From Pirellulaceae bacterium (lineage in GTDB: Bacteria; Planctomycetota; Planctomycetia; Pirellulales; Pirellulaceae), in the NCBI GenBank assembly GCA_028280445.1, contig JANQLU010000136.1, positions 1 through 64,000 on the forward strand: 64,000 nucleotides of DNA, in the 5' to 3' direction. This document shows, one piece after another, positions 42,190 through 51,945 of the stretch. The notes beneath the pieces are model-generated. The model did no database searches. It was not told the DNA's origin and saw nothing but the letters and a program-made list of their open reading frames with translations. Position numbers and translations under genes: made by a program. How positions within the stretch are numbered: the first letter of the stretch is position 1; each line of letters opens with the position of its first letter.

Positions 42190-43728
42190 TTGTTCGACGT
42201 TATCCTCGATGAATTAGAAGATGAAGCAACAGCGCGCGTCGCTCAACAAACACTCGGCGACAAACTGGATGAAGAAGATCCGATAGGTGTGAGTTCCGCT
42301 GAAGCTGAGCAGGATATCAAAGATGCAGAAGAGTTGTTTGGTGTCGATGAAAACGAATCGTGGTCGGATGACCCCGTTCGCATGTACTTGACGCAAATGG
42401 GAGAAATCCCGCTTTTGACTCGTCACGAAGAAATCACACTAGCCAAACAAATCGAAGACACACGACGTCAATTTCGCACCAAACTTCTGGAATGCGATTA
42501 CGTCATCCAGGCTGCTTACAAAACACTCAAACGCGTTCACGCCGGTGAACTGCCGTTTGATCGAACCGTGCAAGTCTCGGTCACCGATCGACTGGAAAAA
42601 GAACAGATCCTCGGACGGATTCCTCATAACATCAATACGCTCGAAGTCCTGTTGAAACGAAACAAACATGACTTCCTCGTGGCACTTTCAAAATCTCACT
42701 CGAAAGCGCGACGTCGAAAAGCGTGGCAGGATCTGTCGCGACGACGACGTCGTACCGTTCGGCTCATCGAAGAACTTGGTTTGCGTACCCAAAAAATCGA
42801 AAACATGATTGGGACCATCGAGGAATTCAGCAGCCGCGTTGACGATCTCGCCGCTCGAATTAAACGACATAAAAAATCGGGCAAACCTGCCGAAGATCGC
42901 CAACCCCTGGTAGAACAACTTCGCAATATCCTGGTCGCTTGTCAGGAAACTCCACGAAGTCTGCGGAATCGCGTCCGGTTCCTCAAAAAAGTCTACTCCG
43001 AATACCAAAAAGCGAAACGAGCCCTGTCCGAAGGGAACTTGCGGCTGGTCGTCTCGATCGCCAAAAAATATCGCAATCGCGGTCTCAGCTTCCTGGATCT
43101 GATTCAAGAAGGCAACGCAGGCCTGATGCGAGCTGTCGACAAATTTGAATATCGACGAGGTTTCAAATTCTGTACCTACGCCACTTGGTGGATTCGTCAG
43201 GCCATCACACGCGCCGTGGCCGACCAAAGTCGTACGATCCGGATTCCGGTCCACATGGTCGAAACCATGTCACGCGTCCGCACCGTTTCGCGACAACTGC
43301 TGCAGGAATTGGGACGAGAACCTACGCTCGAAGAGGTCGCTCGACGCGCTGAAACCACGATCGAAGAAGCTCGTCGTGTCTTGGCCATGAGCCGGTATCC
43401 CATTAGTCTGGATCGCCCCGTCGGCAACAGCGAAGACAGCCATTTCGGTGATTTGCTGCCAGACGGTGAAGCTGAAAACCCATCCTTGGGAGCTGCTCAA
43501 GAAATGCTTCGCGGTCGAATTACAAAAGTGCTCAAAACCTTGAGCTATCGTGAACGCGAAATCATCAAACTCCGCTACGGACTTGGAGATGGTTACAGCT
43601 ACACGCTCGAAGAAGTAGGCCACATCTTCAAAGTCACTCGCGAACGAATTCGACAAATCGAAGCCAAAGCAGTTCGCAAACTTCAACAACCCAGCCGCAG
43701 CCAGGAACTGGTCGGATTCCTCGATTAG
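42190..43728 (+). CDS. rpoD: RNA polymerase primary sigma factor (RpoD/SigA type)
   Basis: The 512-residue product directs RNA polymerase to housekeeping promoters. Region 1.2 is [22 protein letters not shown], followed by ITLAKQIE. Region 2 is [20 protein letters not shown], then [20 protein letters not shown] and [20 protein letters not shown]. Region 3 contains [15 protein letters not shown], and region 4 [20 protein letters not shown] plus the [24 protein letters not shown] Lys/Arg-rich insertion lies between regions 1.2 and 2. The start is TTG 42190: an in-frame stop lies two codons upstream, and AGGAG at 42177-42181 is ideally spaced. A terminator follows. Confidence 0.96.
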   Translation: MFDVILDELEDEATARVAQQTLGDKLDEEDPIGVSSAEAEQDIKDAEELFGVDENESWSDDPVRMYLTQMGEIPLLTRHEEITLAKQIEDTRRQFRTKLLECDYVIQAAYKTLKRVHAGELPFDRTVQVSVTDRLEKEQILGRIPHNINTLEVLLKRNKHDFLVALSKSHSKARRRKAWQDLSRRRRRTVRLIEELGLRTQKIENMIGTIEEFSSRVDDLAARIKRHKKSGKPAEDRQPLVEQLRNILVACQETPRSLRNRVRFLKKVYSEYQKAKRALSEGNLRLVVSIAKKYRNRGLSFLDLIQEGNAGLMRAVDKFEYRRGFKFCTYATWWIRQAITRAVADQSRTIRIPVHMVETMSRVRTVSRQLLQELGREPTLEEVARRAETTIEEARRVLAMSRYPISLDRPVGNSEDSHFGDLLPDGEAENPSLGAAQEMLRGRITKVLKTLSYREREIIKLRYGLGDGYSYTLEEVGHIFKVTRERIRQIEAKAVRKLQQPSRSQELVGFLD

Positions 43729-43759
43729 ATGAATGGTTGTTTGTAATTTAGTCATACTC

Positions 43760-43790
43760 AAACGGCGAGCCATCAAGCTCGCCGTTTTTT
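43760..43790 (+). terminator. Rho-independent terminator after rpoD
   Basis: AAACGGCGAGC, loop CATCAA and GCTCGCCGTTT form an 11-bp perfect stem followed by further T residues, 31 nt after the stop codon. Confidence 0.93.
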
Positions 43791-43872
43791 TATGTCATCG
43801 CAGATGCGCGTTGTCGAATCTGCCAATTTCTCGCACAACGAAAAATGGTTTGGATGATGTTCCGAACTCAAG

Positions 43873-44649
43873 CTATTTCCGCAGGGCGAATATCGTGCAT
43901 GTCGGTAACGCGTTTTGGAGCTTCCGGGCTTCATCATCTGTAATCGGGAAACTGATCAGCAAAGTGTTCAGATTTTTCAAACACACGATGGTTTCAAAAT
44001 CATCGACTTGAGTTCCAATCAGATTGAGATACTGGAGACGCTTCAGAGACCTTAACGATTGAATGCATTGAATTTTAGTCGCACGGAGATTGAGATCCTC
44101 CAGCAGATGCAACTTGACGAGTGGCGTTACGTCATCGACCCGGGTGAACGACAGATTGAGTGCTTCAAGATCTGTCAAATCACTGACAAGGGTCAAATCG
44201 TCGAAATTCGTATATTCGAGAATCAACTCATAGAGATTTTCCAGCTTAGAAATTGGACTCCAATCTGCTGAGTCGACTGAGGCAAGATAGAGACTTTCCA
44301 ACCTGGGAAATCCCTGGAGCGGCGATAGATCGAGAACTAGTCTATCACCCGAGTGTGTACCCTGGATCATCACATCGACAACACTTGAGAAATAGTCAAT
44401 TCCAATCAAATTGACTAACCACTTAGGGGCTGGCAGATCGGGTTCGTCATCAACTCCATCTGCATTCATTTCGTAGTCGTAAACAACCGATCCACCATTT
44501 TCGATCACCCACGCCACAGCATTTTTCTGCCGCTCCACGCGATAGACAAACCAGGCAAGCCACACCGATAAACCGACGACAACAACGAGAAACGTTCTAA
44601 TTCCAAATCTGAAAAATCTGCGCCTGAGTTTGATTGGTGCTCCAGCCAT
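43873..44649 (-). CDS. Leucine-rich-repeat protein with N-terminal membrane anchor
   Basis: The 258-residue product has a basic N-terminus and one membrane helix (FGIRTFLVVVVGLSVWLAWF). An acidic spacer is followed by five to six LRRs: LESLYLASVDSADWSPISKL, LYELILEYTNFDDLTLVSDL, LEALNLSFTRVDDVTPLVKL, LEDLNLRATKIQCIQSLRSL and LQYLNLIGTQVDDFETIVCL. The last part, LLISFPITDDEARKLQNALP, closely parallels the LRR protein at 28958-29833. The repeats resemble the short 21-22-residue internalin-like type. It is likely membrane-anchored and exposed; the ligand is unknown. Confidence 0.85.
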   Translation of the reverse strand: MAGAPIKLRRRFFRFGIRTFLVVVVGLSVWLAWFVYRVERQKNAVAWVIENGGSVVYDYEMNADGVDDEPDLPAPKWLVNLIGIDYFSSVVDVMIQGTHSGDRLVLDLSPLQGFPRLESLYLASVDSADWSPISKLENLYELILEYTNFDDLTLVSDLTDLEALNLSFTRVDDVTPLVKLHLLEDLNLRATKIQCIQSLRSLKRLQYLNLIGTQVDDFETIVCLKNLNTLLISFPITDDEARKLQNALPTCTIFALRK

Positions 44650-44778
44650 ACCGGTATCTTATCAAAGCTTCTTACTCAATCGCGATGCCAGTTTTTTCAA
44701 AGCAAAACACAACTCCAGCCAGCAACACGCATAAACCTGAAGCAATAGAATGCGGCGCGTTCTACGTCACGCGAGTCT

Positions 44779-45082
44779 CGGGAGGGCGAGGCTCCTGCCG
44801 AGCCGAATCACAGGCGCGTTGTTGTCGGGCTTATGGCTCACGCAGAGGCGCAGAGACGCAGAGTTTGGGGTGGCATTATGCCTTCACCAAAGTGTTGTCC
44901 AACATCCAAACAAAAGCAGTTCTTACATGAGACTAATTGATATTTTTAATGATCGTGATTGGTATCGCGACTTGTATTCCACATTATCTGTTCCGCCCCA
45001 AACTCTGCGTCTCTGCGTCTCTGCGTGAGCCTTGAGTACCCTAATTGTTTTGTTACGGCTCGGCAGGAGCCTCGCCCTCCCG
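44779..45082. repeat. 304-bp composite inverted repeat (outer R3 arms, inner R4 arms), copy A
   Basis: Outer arms of 26 nt (CGGGAGGGCGAGGCTCCTGC and so on at 44779; reverse complement at 45057) enclose inner arms of 29 nt at 44835-44863 and 45003-45031 that match with one mismatch (CACGCAGAGGCGCAGAGACG). The centre contains ATTTTTAATGATCGTGATTG. A second copy with the same order lies at 51946-52242. It fills most of the gap 44650-45269, which otherwise has no gene. Confidence 0.88.
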
Positions 45083-45269
45083 AAACGCAAACGAATCACC
45101 AAAGACTAACGACAAATTTCGTTCCCGTATTGGTGCTTCGTGAGGCAGAACCTACCACAACCGCTAAAAATTTGGCCATTTCTGCGTCTCTCGATATACT
45201 AATCCTATTCCAGCTGCCGAAAAAACAGTTGGATCTTGCCATCTACCAACATAAAAGGGCGTTTGAAAA

Positions 45270-46751
45270 ATGTTGATCATCCCTGGCCACCGCGGAAAAG
45301 ACGTTTGCGACTCGCACGTTGGAGAAACTCGACGCGATCTCCTGCGAGTTGGTGGATCAGCCATCTTGGGATTGTCGCTCGGCAGCATGATGCAGCTCCA
45401 ATCTGCCAACGCCAACGAAACCGACTCCAAAAAGAAAAAGCATGGGCCGGGCTGGGGAAAAGCCAAAAGCGTCATCATGCTGTATCTCCAAGGCGGTCCC
45501 AGTCATCTCGACTTGTGGGACCCCAAAGACAACGTACCGGCCAACGTCCGCAGCAAATTCAAACGGATCAAAACCAAAACCGATGGCATGGATGTCACGG
45601 AACTGCTGCCCAAAATTGCTCAAGTGACGGACAAACTGACGATGATCCGTTCGATGAGTTACACGCCCGTCGGATTGTTTAATCACACGGCGGCGATTTA
45701 TCAAATGCATACCGGTTACACAGCCGACAAAGTCAGTCCGTCCGGCCAACTCGAACCGCCGACCCCCAAAGACTTTCCGACATTTGGCTCCAATATCATT
45801 CGTCTGAAACCGCCCAAAGAGCCGATGCTGCCGTTCGTGATGATGCCACGTCCGTTGCAGGAAAGTAACGTTGTCAACAAAGCGGGCACCGCCGGGTTCC
45901 TCGGACGCGGTTACGACCCGTACTACCTGTTCCCCACCGGCAACGACATGGACATGAAAAAAATGGACCGGATCAACGTCGAGGATTTGAAACTGCGATC
46001 CGACATTTCTCAAGGTCGACTTGTCCGCCGAGCAAAACTTCGCGACATCCTCAACAAAGGCATGCCGGAGATCGAAAAAGCGGTCAAGAAATACGACCTC
46101 GATTCGTATTACGAAACAGCGATCAGTTTGATCAGCAGTGGCCGCGCACGTGACGCTTTCGATCTGTCAAAAGAAAAAGACAAAACGCGCGAAGCCTACG
46201 GTCGCAACACATTTGGACAATGTTGTTTACTCGCTCGCCGATTGGTCGAAGCGGGAACACGCGTCGTCGAAGTCATCTGGCCCAAAGTCGCCAATTCCGA
46301 CAATCACTCCTGGGATGTTCACAAAGGCTTGAGCAAAAGGATGAAAGACCAAGCCGCCCCAATGTTGGACGCTGGCGTCTCCGCATTGCTGGCCGATCTC
46401 GATGCCCGTGGAATCTTGGACGAAACGCTCGTTGTCTGCGTTGGAGAATTCGGTCGCAGCCCGCAACGCGGTGTCAGCACATCAGGCAACGATAATACCG
46501 ATGACGGTCGCGATCACTGGCCATATTGTTACACCGCCCTGGTTGCCGGAGCCGGAATCAAAAAAGGATTCGTTTACGGAAAAAGCGACAAGACCGCTTC
46601 TGCACCACTCGAGAATCCCGTTCACCCCACGCAATTGTTGGCAACGATCTATCACGCAGTCGGCATCGACCCCGAGACGATCGTTTACAACCATCTCAAT
46701 CAACCTCGAGAGCTGGTCAAAGCACAAGCCGTAACCGGTCTGTTCGGTTAA
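45270..46751 (+). CDS. DUF1501 family protein, Tat-exported
   Basis: The 493-residue product starts with a twin-arginine signal ([20 protein letters not shown]). It then shows the DUF1501 blocks [108 protein letters not shown] and [20 protein letters not shown]. The His/Asp pattern resembles alkaline-phosphatase/sulfatase-like metal sites. The family is very abundant in planctomycetes and often lies next to DUF1549/DUF1553 (PSD1) cytochrome-type genes; no such partner is adjacent here. Catalytic function is unproven. Confidence 0.95.
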   Translation: MLIIPGHRGKDVCDSHVGETRRDLLRVGGSAILGLSLGSMMQLQSANANETDSKKKKHGPGWGKAKSVIMLYLQGGPSHLDLWDPKDNVPANVRSKFKRIKTKTDGMDVTELLPKIAQVTDKLTMIRSMSYTPVGLFNHTAAIYQMHTGYTADKVSPSGQLEPPTPKDFPTFGSNIIRLKPPKEPMLPFVMMPRPLQESNVVNKAGTAGFLGRGYDPYYLFPTGNDMDMKKMDRINVEDLKLRSDISQGRLVRRAKLRDILNKGMPEIEKAVKKYDLDSYYETAISLISSGRARDAFDLSKEKDKTREAYGRNTFGQCCLLARRLVEAGTRVVEVIWPKVANSDNHSWDVHKGLSKRMKDQAAPMLDAGVSALLADLDARGILDETLVVCVGEFGRSPQRGVSTSGNDNTDDGRDHWPYCYTALVAGAGIKKGFVYGKSDKTASAPLENPVHPTQLLATIYHAVGIDPETIVYNHLNQPRELVKAQAVTGLFG

Positions 46752-46754
46752 CAA

Positions 46755-46916
46755 GTAGGACCGGTTCCCACCGGCCAATCTATTGTGAGCGGCAAGGCGC
46801 TAGCCGCCGGTATGATCTAACCGGTACGAGACCGCTACGAAACACCAAACAACCCGTACCGGCGGCTAGCGCCTTGCCGCTCACGGTCAGGTTCGGCCGC
46901 GGCCTCGCCCTCCCAC
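46755..46916. repeat. Repeat cluster: half R1, R2 palindrome, R3 arm
   Basis: From left to right: the left arm of R1 (46755-46780), a complete R2 palindrome with a 47-nt loop (46785-46884), and an R3 arm in the reverse direction (about 46885-46916). It fills the gap between the convergent DUF1501 gene and the minus-strand gene ending at 46918. Confidence 0.85.
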
Positions 46917-46917
46917 A

Positions 46918-47346
46918 TCATCCCATCAAAAACCGCGACTTAAAATCATCAAACCGGACAAACCATCCGGCGGCAACGATCTCGCAAACCAAGCACTTAC
47001 CCTGTGGCACCAACACCTCGATATTGCGCTGAACAAACTCGGCAATCTTTCGTCCATCCCCTGAACCTTTGAGCTCCAACCCTGACACACGCTCAACCCG
47101 TTCGCTGATAATACCATCGAGTTGCCAAACCGGATCGGTTCCCCGGCAAACAAACGATCCATCCAACTCAACGAAAACATGATCCAGCGTATCCAAGGTT
47201 TGACAGAAAGCGTCAAAAGAACTTTCAAACAAATCTTCGTTGTCGCGATGGCCCTGAATTGCGAGGAAAGTCACTCCGTTCCACTGAAACTCGTCGCCGG
47301 TTTCAATTGACGAACCGACATGTAAATGGATATGCCAGTCGAACAT
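46918..47346 (-). CDS. Hypothetical protein, 142 residues
   Basis: The product begins MFDWHIHLHVGSSIETGDEF and has alternating beta-alpha pattern, with QGHRDNEDLFESSFDAFCQT, HVFVELDGSFVCRGT and VEVLV-like strands. No named family is recognised and no signal peptide is present. Its start lies 6 nt after the stop of the TSUP-CutA fusion gene on the same strand, so the two are very likely cotranscribed. It could therefore be linked to metal or anion handling, but that is only context. Confidence 0.72.
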   Translation of the reverse strand: MFDWHIHLHVGSSIETGDEFQWNGVTFLAIQGHRDNEDLFESSFDAFCQTLDTLDHVFVELDGSFVCRGTDPVWQLDGIISERVERVSGLELKGSGDGRKIAEFVQRNIEVLVPQGKCLVCEIVAAGWFVRFDDFKSRFLMG

Positions 47347-47352
47347 GGCCTG

Positions 47353-48492
47353 TCAACTTGTTTGAGATACAACCCAGTTCAAATAATCTTCGCTGCCGTC
47401 AACGATATCGACAGCGATGATCTCTGGCATTTCATAATTGTGTTGTGCCTGGATCACGGCTTTGAGATCGCCAAATTTCGTCATCGTTGTTTTCAACTGG
47501 CACTGCCACTCGGTTGACGTTTCGACCTGGTCTTTCCAAACATAATGACTTTCGATGGGTCCGAGCACTTGCGCACAAGCTGCCAATTTCTTTTCAACCG
47601 CCGCGCGCGACACTGATTTCAATACGGCTGGATCGTCGCTGGTTGTGACAACCATGATGCAACGCGGATTTTCACTTGAATTCATTTTTTTCTCTTTCAG
47701 CAAAGGTTCTCCGGCACCAAAGATGGACAAGAGCAAAACAACGACCGACGATACGACAAGATAGCCGCCCAAAATCCGCTTGACATGATAACCGGAAACC
47801 TGGTTTGAAAAACGCGCTGAGAAAAACGCTGCCAGCGCAGACGTGGTCATCACAATCAACGCGACACCCCAGGTCGCCGTCCCATCAATCGTATGCAATA
47901 CAACACCCGGGATCGCGCTGATTCCCATGATCAAAATGGACGAACCGATCGCAACTTTCGTTGGCATCGCCATGACAATGATCAAAAAAGTCGCAATCAA
48001 GACCCCGCCACCGCCACCAGTCACTCCCATAATGCATCCAGTGACTAATCCAAACGGGATCAAAAACCAAACGTTGATTCTGGCGTCGGAACTGTGCTCT
48101 TCGCTTTTTCCAGACGGCAGCAACATCTTGAGCCCAATGATCATCAAAGCGACGGTCATCAGAATTTTCAACCATGAATTATCGACTTTGCCGGAAAACA
48201 AATGCCCCACCGGGACGGTCACTGCAATCGCCAGCGCAGATATCAACGCCACGCGAAAATCGATATTTCTCGATCGCCAGTATGGTCCGATCGACGCGGC
48301 AGCATTGGCCACCGTCACCACGAACGTCAAACCGATGATGTTGCGAATATCGACGTTGACCAACAACAGCGCCGAAATCAGCAGCGACATACCGCTGGCG
48401 CCAGTTAATCCGGTCAACGTTCCAGTAAATGCGCCGATCAGCGCGAACACCGCCAGCAACTCGATCGTCAATTCTAGTCCAAGAAAGTTCAT
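47353..48492 (-). CDS. Fusion of a TSUP permease with a CutA1 domain
   Basis: The 379-residue product joins two usually separate proteins. Residues 1-262 are a TSUP (TauE/SafE) sulfite/anion exporter with about eight membrane helices and the two family repeats GTLTGLTGASGMSLLISALL and TGCIMGVTGGGGGVLIATFL. Residues 270-379 are a CutA1 divalent-ion tolerance domain: IMVVTTSDDPAVLKSVSRAA, KKLAACAQVLGPIESHYVWK, DQVETSTEWQCQLKTT and YEMPEIIAVDIVDGSEDYLN. The linker is L-L-K-E-K-K-M and the frame is continuous. Met270 is preceded by GAAAGAG, so internal initiation could also give free CutA. A run of seven A lies exactly at the joint. Confidence 0.85.
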   Translation of the reverse strand: MNFLGLELTIELLAVFALIGAFTGTLTGLTGASGMSLLISALLLVNVDIRNIIGLTFVVTVANAAASIGPYWRSRNIDFRVALISALAIAVTVPVGHLFSGKVDNSWLKILMTVALMIIGLKMLLPSGKSEEHSSDARINVWFLIPFGLVTGCIMGVTGGGGGVLIATFLIIVMAMPTKVAIGSSILIMGISAIPGVVLHTIDGTATWGVALIVMTTSALAAFFSARFSNQVSGYHVKRILGGYLVVSSVVVLLLSIFGAGEPLLKEKKMNSSENPRCIMVVTTSDDPAVLKSVSRAAVEKKLAACAQVLGPIESHYVWKDQVETSTEWQCQLKTTMTKFGDLKAVIQAQHNYEMPEIIAVDIVDGSEDYLNWVVSQTS

Positions 48493-48685
48493 ACAGGCAA
48501 AATCATGTTGCCGGGAATCGATACCAATTTTCTATTGGAACATTGATGTGTCATGAATCCAAGTTGAGTTCGGCAATTCGCACAACATGTTCACGAACCA
48601 TTGTGTTATTTATTCCGATCGCAACGATTATCTCTGACGTGCGCTTTTGGAAAAAATTTTAGCACTCCGTAAAATATAGTGCCGA

Positions 48686-49198
48686 ATGATAAGTGTAGTG
48701 ACCCATCGCGCAATGGATTTGACGCGTCTGACGCCAATGGATTGGTTTTGGAAAAACTGGCCACAACCAAATGAGATGAGGATAGCGCTTCGGATGGCTC
48801 AAAAAAATATCTTGATTGTTAGCAGCGATGAACATGGAAATCACGTTGAAACAACATTAGATTCGGCAGACGATCTGATTGCTCGTTATGAGCAAATTGG
48901 CATCGACGACTGTAGTACCGACCTTGCTCTGCGAGGTTTTCCGGTCGTCCGGGGTCTGGTAGGTCCGATCCCTGAAAACAAGGCAACGGTGCGCTATGAA
49001 ACCGTTCCAGTCTTTGAAGAACTGACCAAAATTTGGGCGGCGACAAAAACCAAACGACGTCGTCGAACCAAAGCTGCGATCGAAGCGGAGCGCGCGGCAT
49101 TGGCAGCTGCGGCGGCCAGCGAAGAAAGCGACAAACCAGTTCCAGCACCGTTGGGCATTTTCAAAATGCCCGTGATCGGACCGAACGAAACGGTCTAA
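48686..49198 (+). CDS. Hypothetical protein, 170 residues
   Basis: No family is recognised. The product has an alpha-beta N-terminal part with KNILIVSSDEHGNHVETTLD and TDLALRGFPVVRGLVGPIPE, then a Lys/Arg-rich stretch (KTKRRRRTKAAIEAERAALA) and an Ala/Glu/Pro tail. Several in-frame ATGs exist (48686, 48713, 48737, 48776); none has a good Shine-Dalgarno, so the start is uncertain. The basic stretch suggests nucleic acid or ribosome binding, but this is only a reading of composition. The next gene, on the opposite strand, converges with a 5-nt gap. Confidence 0.65.
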   Translation: MISVVTHRAMDLTRLTPMDWFWKNWPQPNEMRIALRMAQKNILIVSSDEHGNHVETTLDSADDLIARYEQIGIDDCSTDLALRGFPVVRGLVGPIPENKATVRYETVPVFEELTKIWAATKTKRRRRTKAAIEAERAALAAAAASEESDKPVPAPLGIFKMPVIGPNETV

Positions 49199-49203
49199 AC
49201 CGA

Positions 49204-49494
49204 TCAAGCGTTATAGTTGGTATTGGTCATGTACTGTTCGGAAACAGGTTGCAGGCCCTGTTTTCGCTTTTGCTTCTTGGAGCAACCGGTGAACGTTCCT
49301 GAATTGACCACCCGCTCAATATCAGCGACGCTCATGCCTTGCTCGAGCATCCGTTCTTTCAGTCGGGTCGTTCGATAGACCGTAAACGATTTTGCGACAA
49401 TTCCACCCAACGTTGTGATAGTCAGCCAGGAAAAAGTACACACAATTGCGATGACGGGAACGATTTCTCCCGAGTTGATCAGTTGTTCAGCCAT
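49204..49494 (-). CDS. Small membrane protein, 96 residues
   Basis: The product starts MAEQLINSGEIVPVIAIVCT and has one membrane helix (VPVIAIVCTFSWLTITTLGG). A basic region (YRTTRLKERMLEQGM) and a short helix with SVADIERVVNSGTF follow, then a Lys/Gln-rich tail. The architecture, one helix followed by a short cytoplasmic coiled segment, recalls phage-shock PspB-like or stress-related small membrane proteins, but the sequence is not diagnostic. It converges on the preceding gene. Confidence 0.7.
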   Translation of the reverse strand: MAEQLINSGEIVPVIAIVCTFSWLTITTLGGIVAKSFTVYRTTRLKERMLEQGMSVADIERVVNSGTFTGCSKKQKRKQGLQPVSEQYMTNTNYNA

Positions 49495-50051
49495 TGTGCT
49501 GCTCCGGAAACTTGACCCAACCTAATTGATTTCTGCCAAAAAACGCTTTTGCGCAGACTCAAAAGCTGTAATTCGCTCAACCCGAATAATATTGGGAACT
49601 GAAACGAAAAAAAATGGAAAACATTCAAAAATCGCCAAAATGACTGCATTTACAGAGTTTTTTTGCTCCGCCTTGCGAACTCAAAATCGACGTCCGCCGT
49701 AACACATCTGCCTGGACGCACCATCTTCTGAAGCTCGACAAACAGGCGATTGCAAAACTCGGTTCGGCCGGTTGGCCGTAAGACTGATTTGTTTGTTGCA
49801 ATCGATCATTCGCTTTCACGTCGAGTGGGTTGTATGGATTACATGATCAAAAAATGAATCCAAATTTTTTGACCATGGTTGATTCGTAATCTATGTTTTT
49901 ATGGCCTTTGTTTTTGTGCTCCCACGTTCGTATTGCGCGCTCTCGGACGACTCGCAGACAAACGCCAATTACCTGAAAAGGCAAGGAAGTTCATTCCGCA
50001 CGCTCCACCAATAAACTCTGCGGGATGTATCTTAATTGCTGCCCTTAACGG
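49495..50051. other. Divergent intergenic region
   Basis: The 557 nt between the small membrane protein gene and the protease gene show no convincing gene, repeat or RNA. A 64-codon minus-strand frame (49625-49819) and a 62-codon plus-strand frame (49879-50067) lack ribosome binding sites and look random. Confidence 0.45.
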
Positions 50052-51872
50052 ATGGACAGCCATATGATTAAAGCTCCTCAAAATCGCTGGGAGTCGGTAC
50101 GCAGTAACGCGAACCAGACTCGCTGGAACTGTAAAACGATCGCCGCCAGTTGTTGTCGCATCGCCGCTTCAACAATTCTTGTATTCTGGTGCGCGGCACT
50201 TTCCGCGCAAAACTTTCGTGTCCCTACTCCCCAAGATCTGAATTCCCAGACAAATTCGTCAACCAATACGCAGGCCGTTCAACCGACACAATCGGCGGCA
50301 ACCGATAGCCTGTCACCGACCACTTCGGCCAAACCCACTCTCAGCGCCGACCAACTCGTTCTGCATCGTGGTCAGGAATTCGAAAAACAAGGCCGATGGG
50401 GTGACGCACTCGCACTCTATCAACGGGCTGTCAAAAAACACCCAACAAATCGCAAAATCGCACAACGACGCAACATCGCGCGTTTGCACTATGATTTGGA
50501 TCGCCGTTACAGCGATTCGGGATACCTAAAAACACTTCGCACAGCAAATGGCTCGACCGCGCTGCAAGTTTACGCCGATGTACTAACCAAAGTCCAATCG
50601 TACTATGTCGAAAAACCCAACTGGCAATCGTTGGTGAATCACGGAGCCGCCAGTCTCGAAATCGCGTTGTACGACAAAGCGTTTCAACAACACAACGCCA
50701 AAAAGATCGACGCTGCAAAACTTCAAAACGCGATCAAATCGATTCGGCATACGCTACGATCATTCCCCGTCTCCAATCGAAACGACGCCTATGTCGTTGC
50801 CAGCAGCATCAGTCGTACGATGAACGAACAATTGGGCATTTCGATTCAATCGAGCGTCTACGAGTTTATCAGCGGTGCCGTCGTTGCACTGGATCCGTAT
50901 TCGTCCTTTTTGACGGGAACCCAGTATTCGGAAACCATGTCATTGATCGAAGGCAATTTTGTTGGCCTCGGCGTTGAACTCAAAACTGGTAAATCAGCAC
51001 TCAACATTATCGATGTCCTGGATAACGGATCAGCTCAACGTGCCGGTCTGGTTGGCGGTGACAAAATCGTTTCGGTCGAAGGCAAAACGGTCGAAAGCCT
51101 CGGCAGCGAAGTCGCAGCAGATATGCTTCGCGGCCCGGAAAACAGCTATATCATTTTGACGATCGAACGAAAAAACGGCTCAAAACATCGCCTGCGTTTG
51201 CAGCGAAAACGAGTTGAAATCCAAAGCGTTGATCGGGTCCAAATGGTCGATCGCCAAAATGGCGTCGGCTATATTCGGATCACTAATTTCCAGAAAACAA
51301 CTCCGCGAGATTTTGATAACGCCCTCTGGAAACTCCATCGCCAAGGCATGCGTAGCTTGATCGTCGATGTTCGCAGCAACCCTGGAGGTCTGCTCGACGC
51401 GTCTGTTGCCATCGCCAACAAATTCGTCAGCAAAGGAGTCATTGTTTCGACTCGAGGACGCAACACTTTGGAAGATTTCACTTACAACGCCAAACTGGCG
51501 GGAACTTGGCGAGTCCCATTGATCGTTTTGATTGATGAAAACTCGGCCAGTGCCAGTGAGATTTTTGCGGCAGCAGTCTCAGAAAACCGACGCGGTACAA
51601 TTGTCGGAACGCAAAGCTACGGAAAAGGTTCCGTTCAAGGAATCTTTCCGCTCAACGTTTCAGGAGGCGGCATTCGGCTCACCACTTCGAAATTTTATTC
51701 ACCGCGAGGCATCGCCATTAGCAGCCGCGGCGTCAAACCTCATATCGAAGTCCAGACGACACTCAAGCCAAGTGAGTTGAATCGTGCCAAACGCGATCAA
51801 GACGCCGTTTTAAAAACAGCGATGCGATTAGCCGTTCGAAACATGCAAACTTCGAGAACTCCAAGCCAATAA
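50052..51872 (+). CDS. C-terminal processing protease (peptidase S41, CtpA/Tsp type)
   Basis: The 606-residue exported protease cuts proteins at their C-terminal ends in the periplasm. A hydrophobic signal/anchor (TIAASCCRIAASTILVFWCA) is followed by a Gln/Ser/Thr-rich linker, a TPR-like region (about 100-160, RWGDALALYQRAVKKHPTNR), and the S41 domain. That domain includes a PDZ module (NFVGLGVELKTGKSALNIID, VEGKTVESLGSEVAADMLRG) and the catalytic blocks LIVDVRSNPGGLLDASVAIA, DENSASASEIFAAAVSENRR (the Ser signature) and TQSYGKGSVQGIFPL (the Lys). Starts at 50052 or 50064 are both possible. A terminator follows. Confidence 0.94.
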   Translation: MDSHMIKAPQNRWESVRSNANQTRWNCKTIAASCCRIAASTILVFWCAALSAQNFRVPTPQDLNSQTNSSTNTQAVQPTQSAATDSLSPTTSAKPTLSADQLVLHRGQEFEKQGRWGDALALYQRAVKKHPTNRKIAQRRNIARLHYDLDRRYSDSGYLKTLRTANGSTALQVYADVLTKVQSYYVEKPNWQSLVNHGAASLEIALYDKAFQQHNAKKIDAAKLQNAIKSIRHTLRSFPVSNRNDAYVVASSISRTMNEQLGISIQSSVYEFISGAVVALDPYSSFLTGTQYSETMSLIEGNFVGLGVELKTGKSALNIIDVLDNGSAQRAGLVGGDKIVSVEGKTVESLGSEVAADMLRGPENSYIILTIERKNGSKHRLRLQRKRVEIQSVDRVQMVDRQNGVGYIRITNFQKTTPRDFDNALWKLHRQGMRSLIVDVRSNPGGLLDASVAIANKFVSKGVIVSTRGRNTLEDFTYNAKLAGTWRVPLIVLIDENSASASEIFAAAVSENRRGTIVGTQSYGKGSVQGIFPLNVSGGGIRLTTSKFYSPRGIAISSRGVKPHIEVQTTLKPSELNRAKRDQDAVLKTAMRLAVRNMQTSRTPSQ

Positions 51873-51903
51873 TCAAAACAATCAATTCCGGTTGCTGACA
51901 CCA

Positions 51904-51930
51904 AAGCCTGCTGAACAGCAGGCTTTTTTT
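51904..51930 (+). terminator. Rho-independent terminator after the protease gene
   Basis: AGCCTGCTG, loop AA and CAGCAGGCT form a strong hairpin followed by six or seven T residues, 32 nt after the stop codon. Confidence 0.9.
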
Positions 51931-51945
51931 GTGGGGCTGCGGCTT

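Noticed and set aside
44634-45276. Several plus-strand frames of about 90-105 codons
   Set aside because: They are produced by the composite repeat, whose arms are open in several frames (RGAETQS-like peptides).
49879-50067. Plus-strand frame of 62 codons before the protease gene
   Set aside because: No ribosome binding site, no family likeness, and it overlaps the protease start in another frame.
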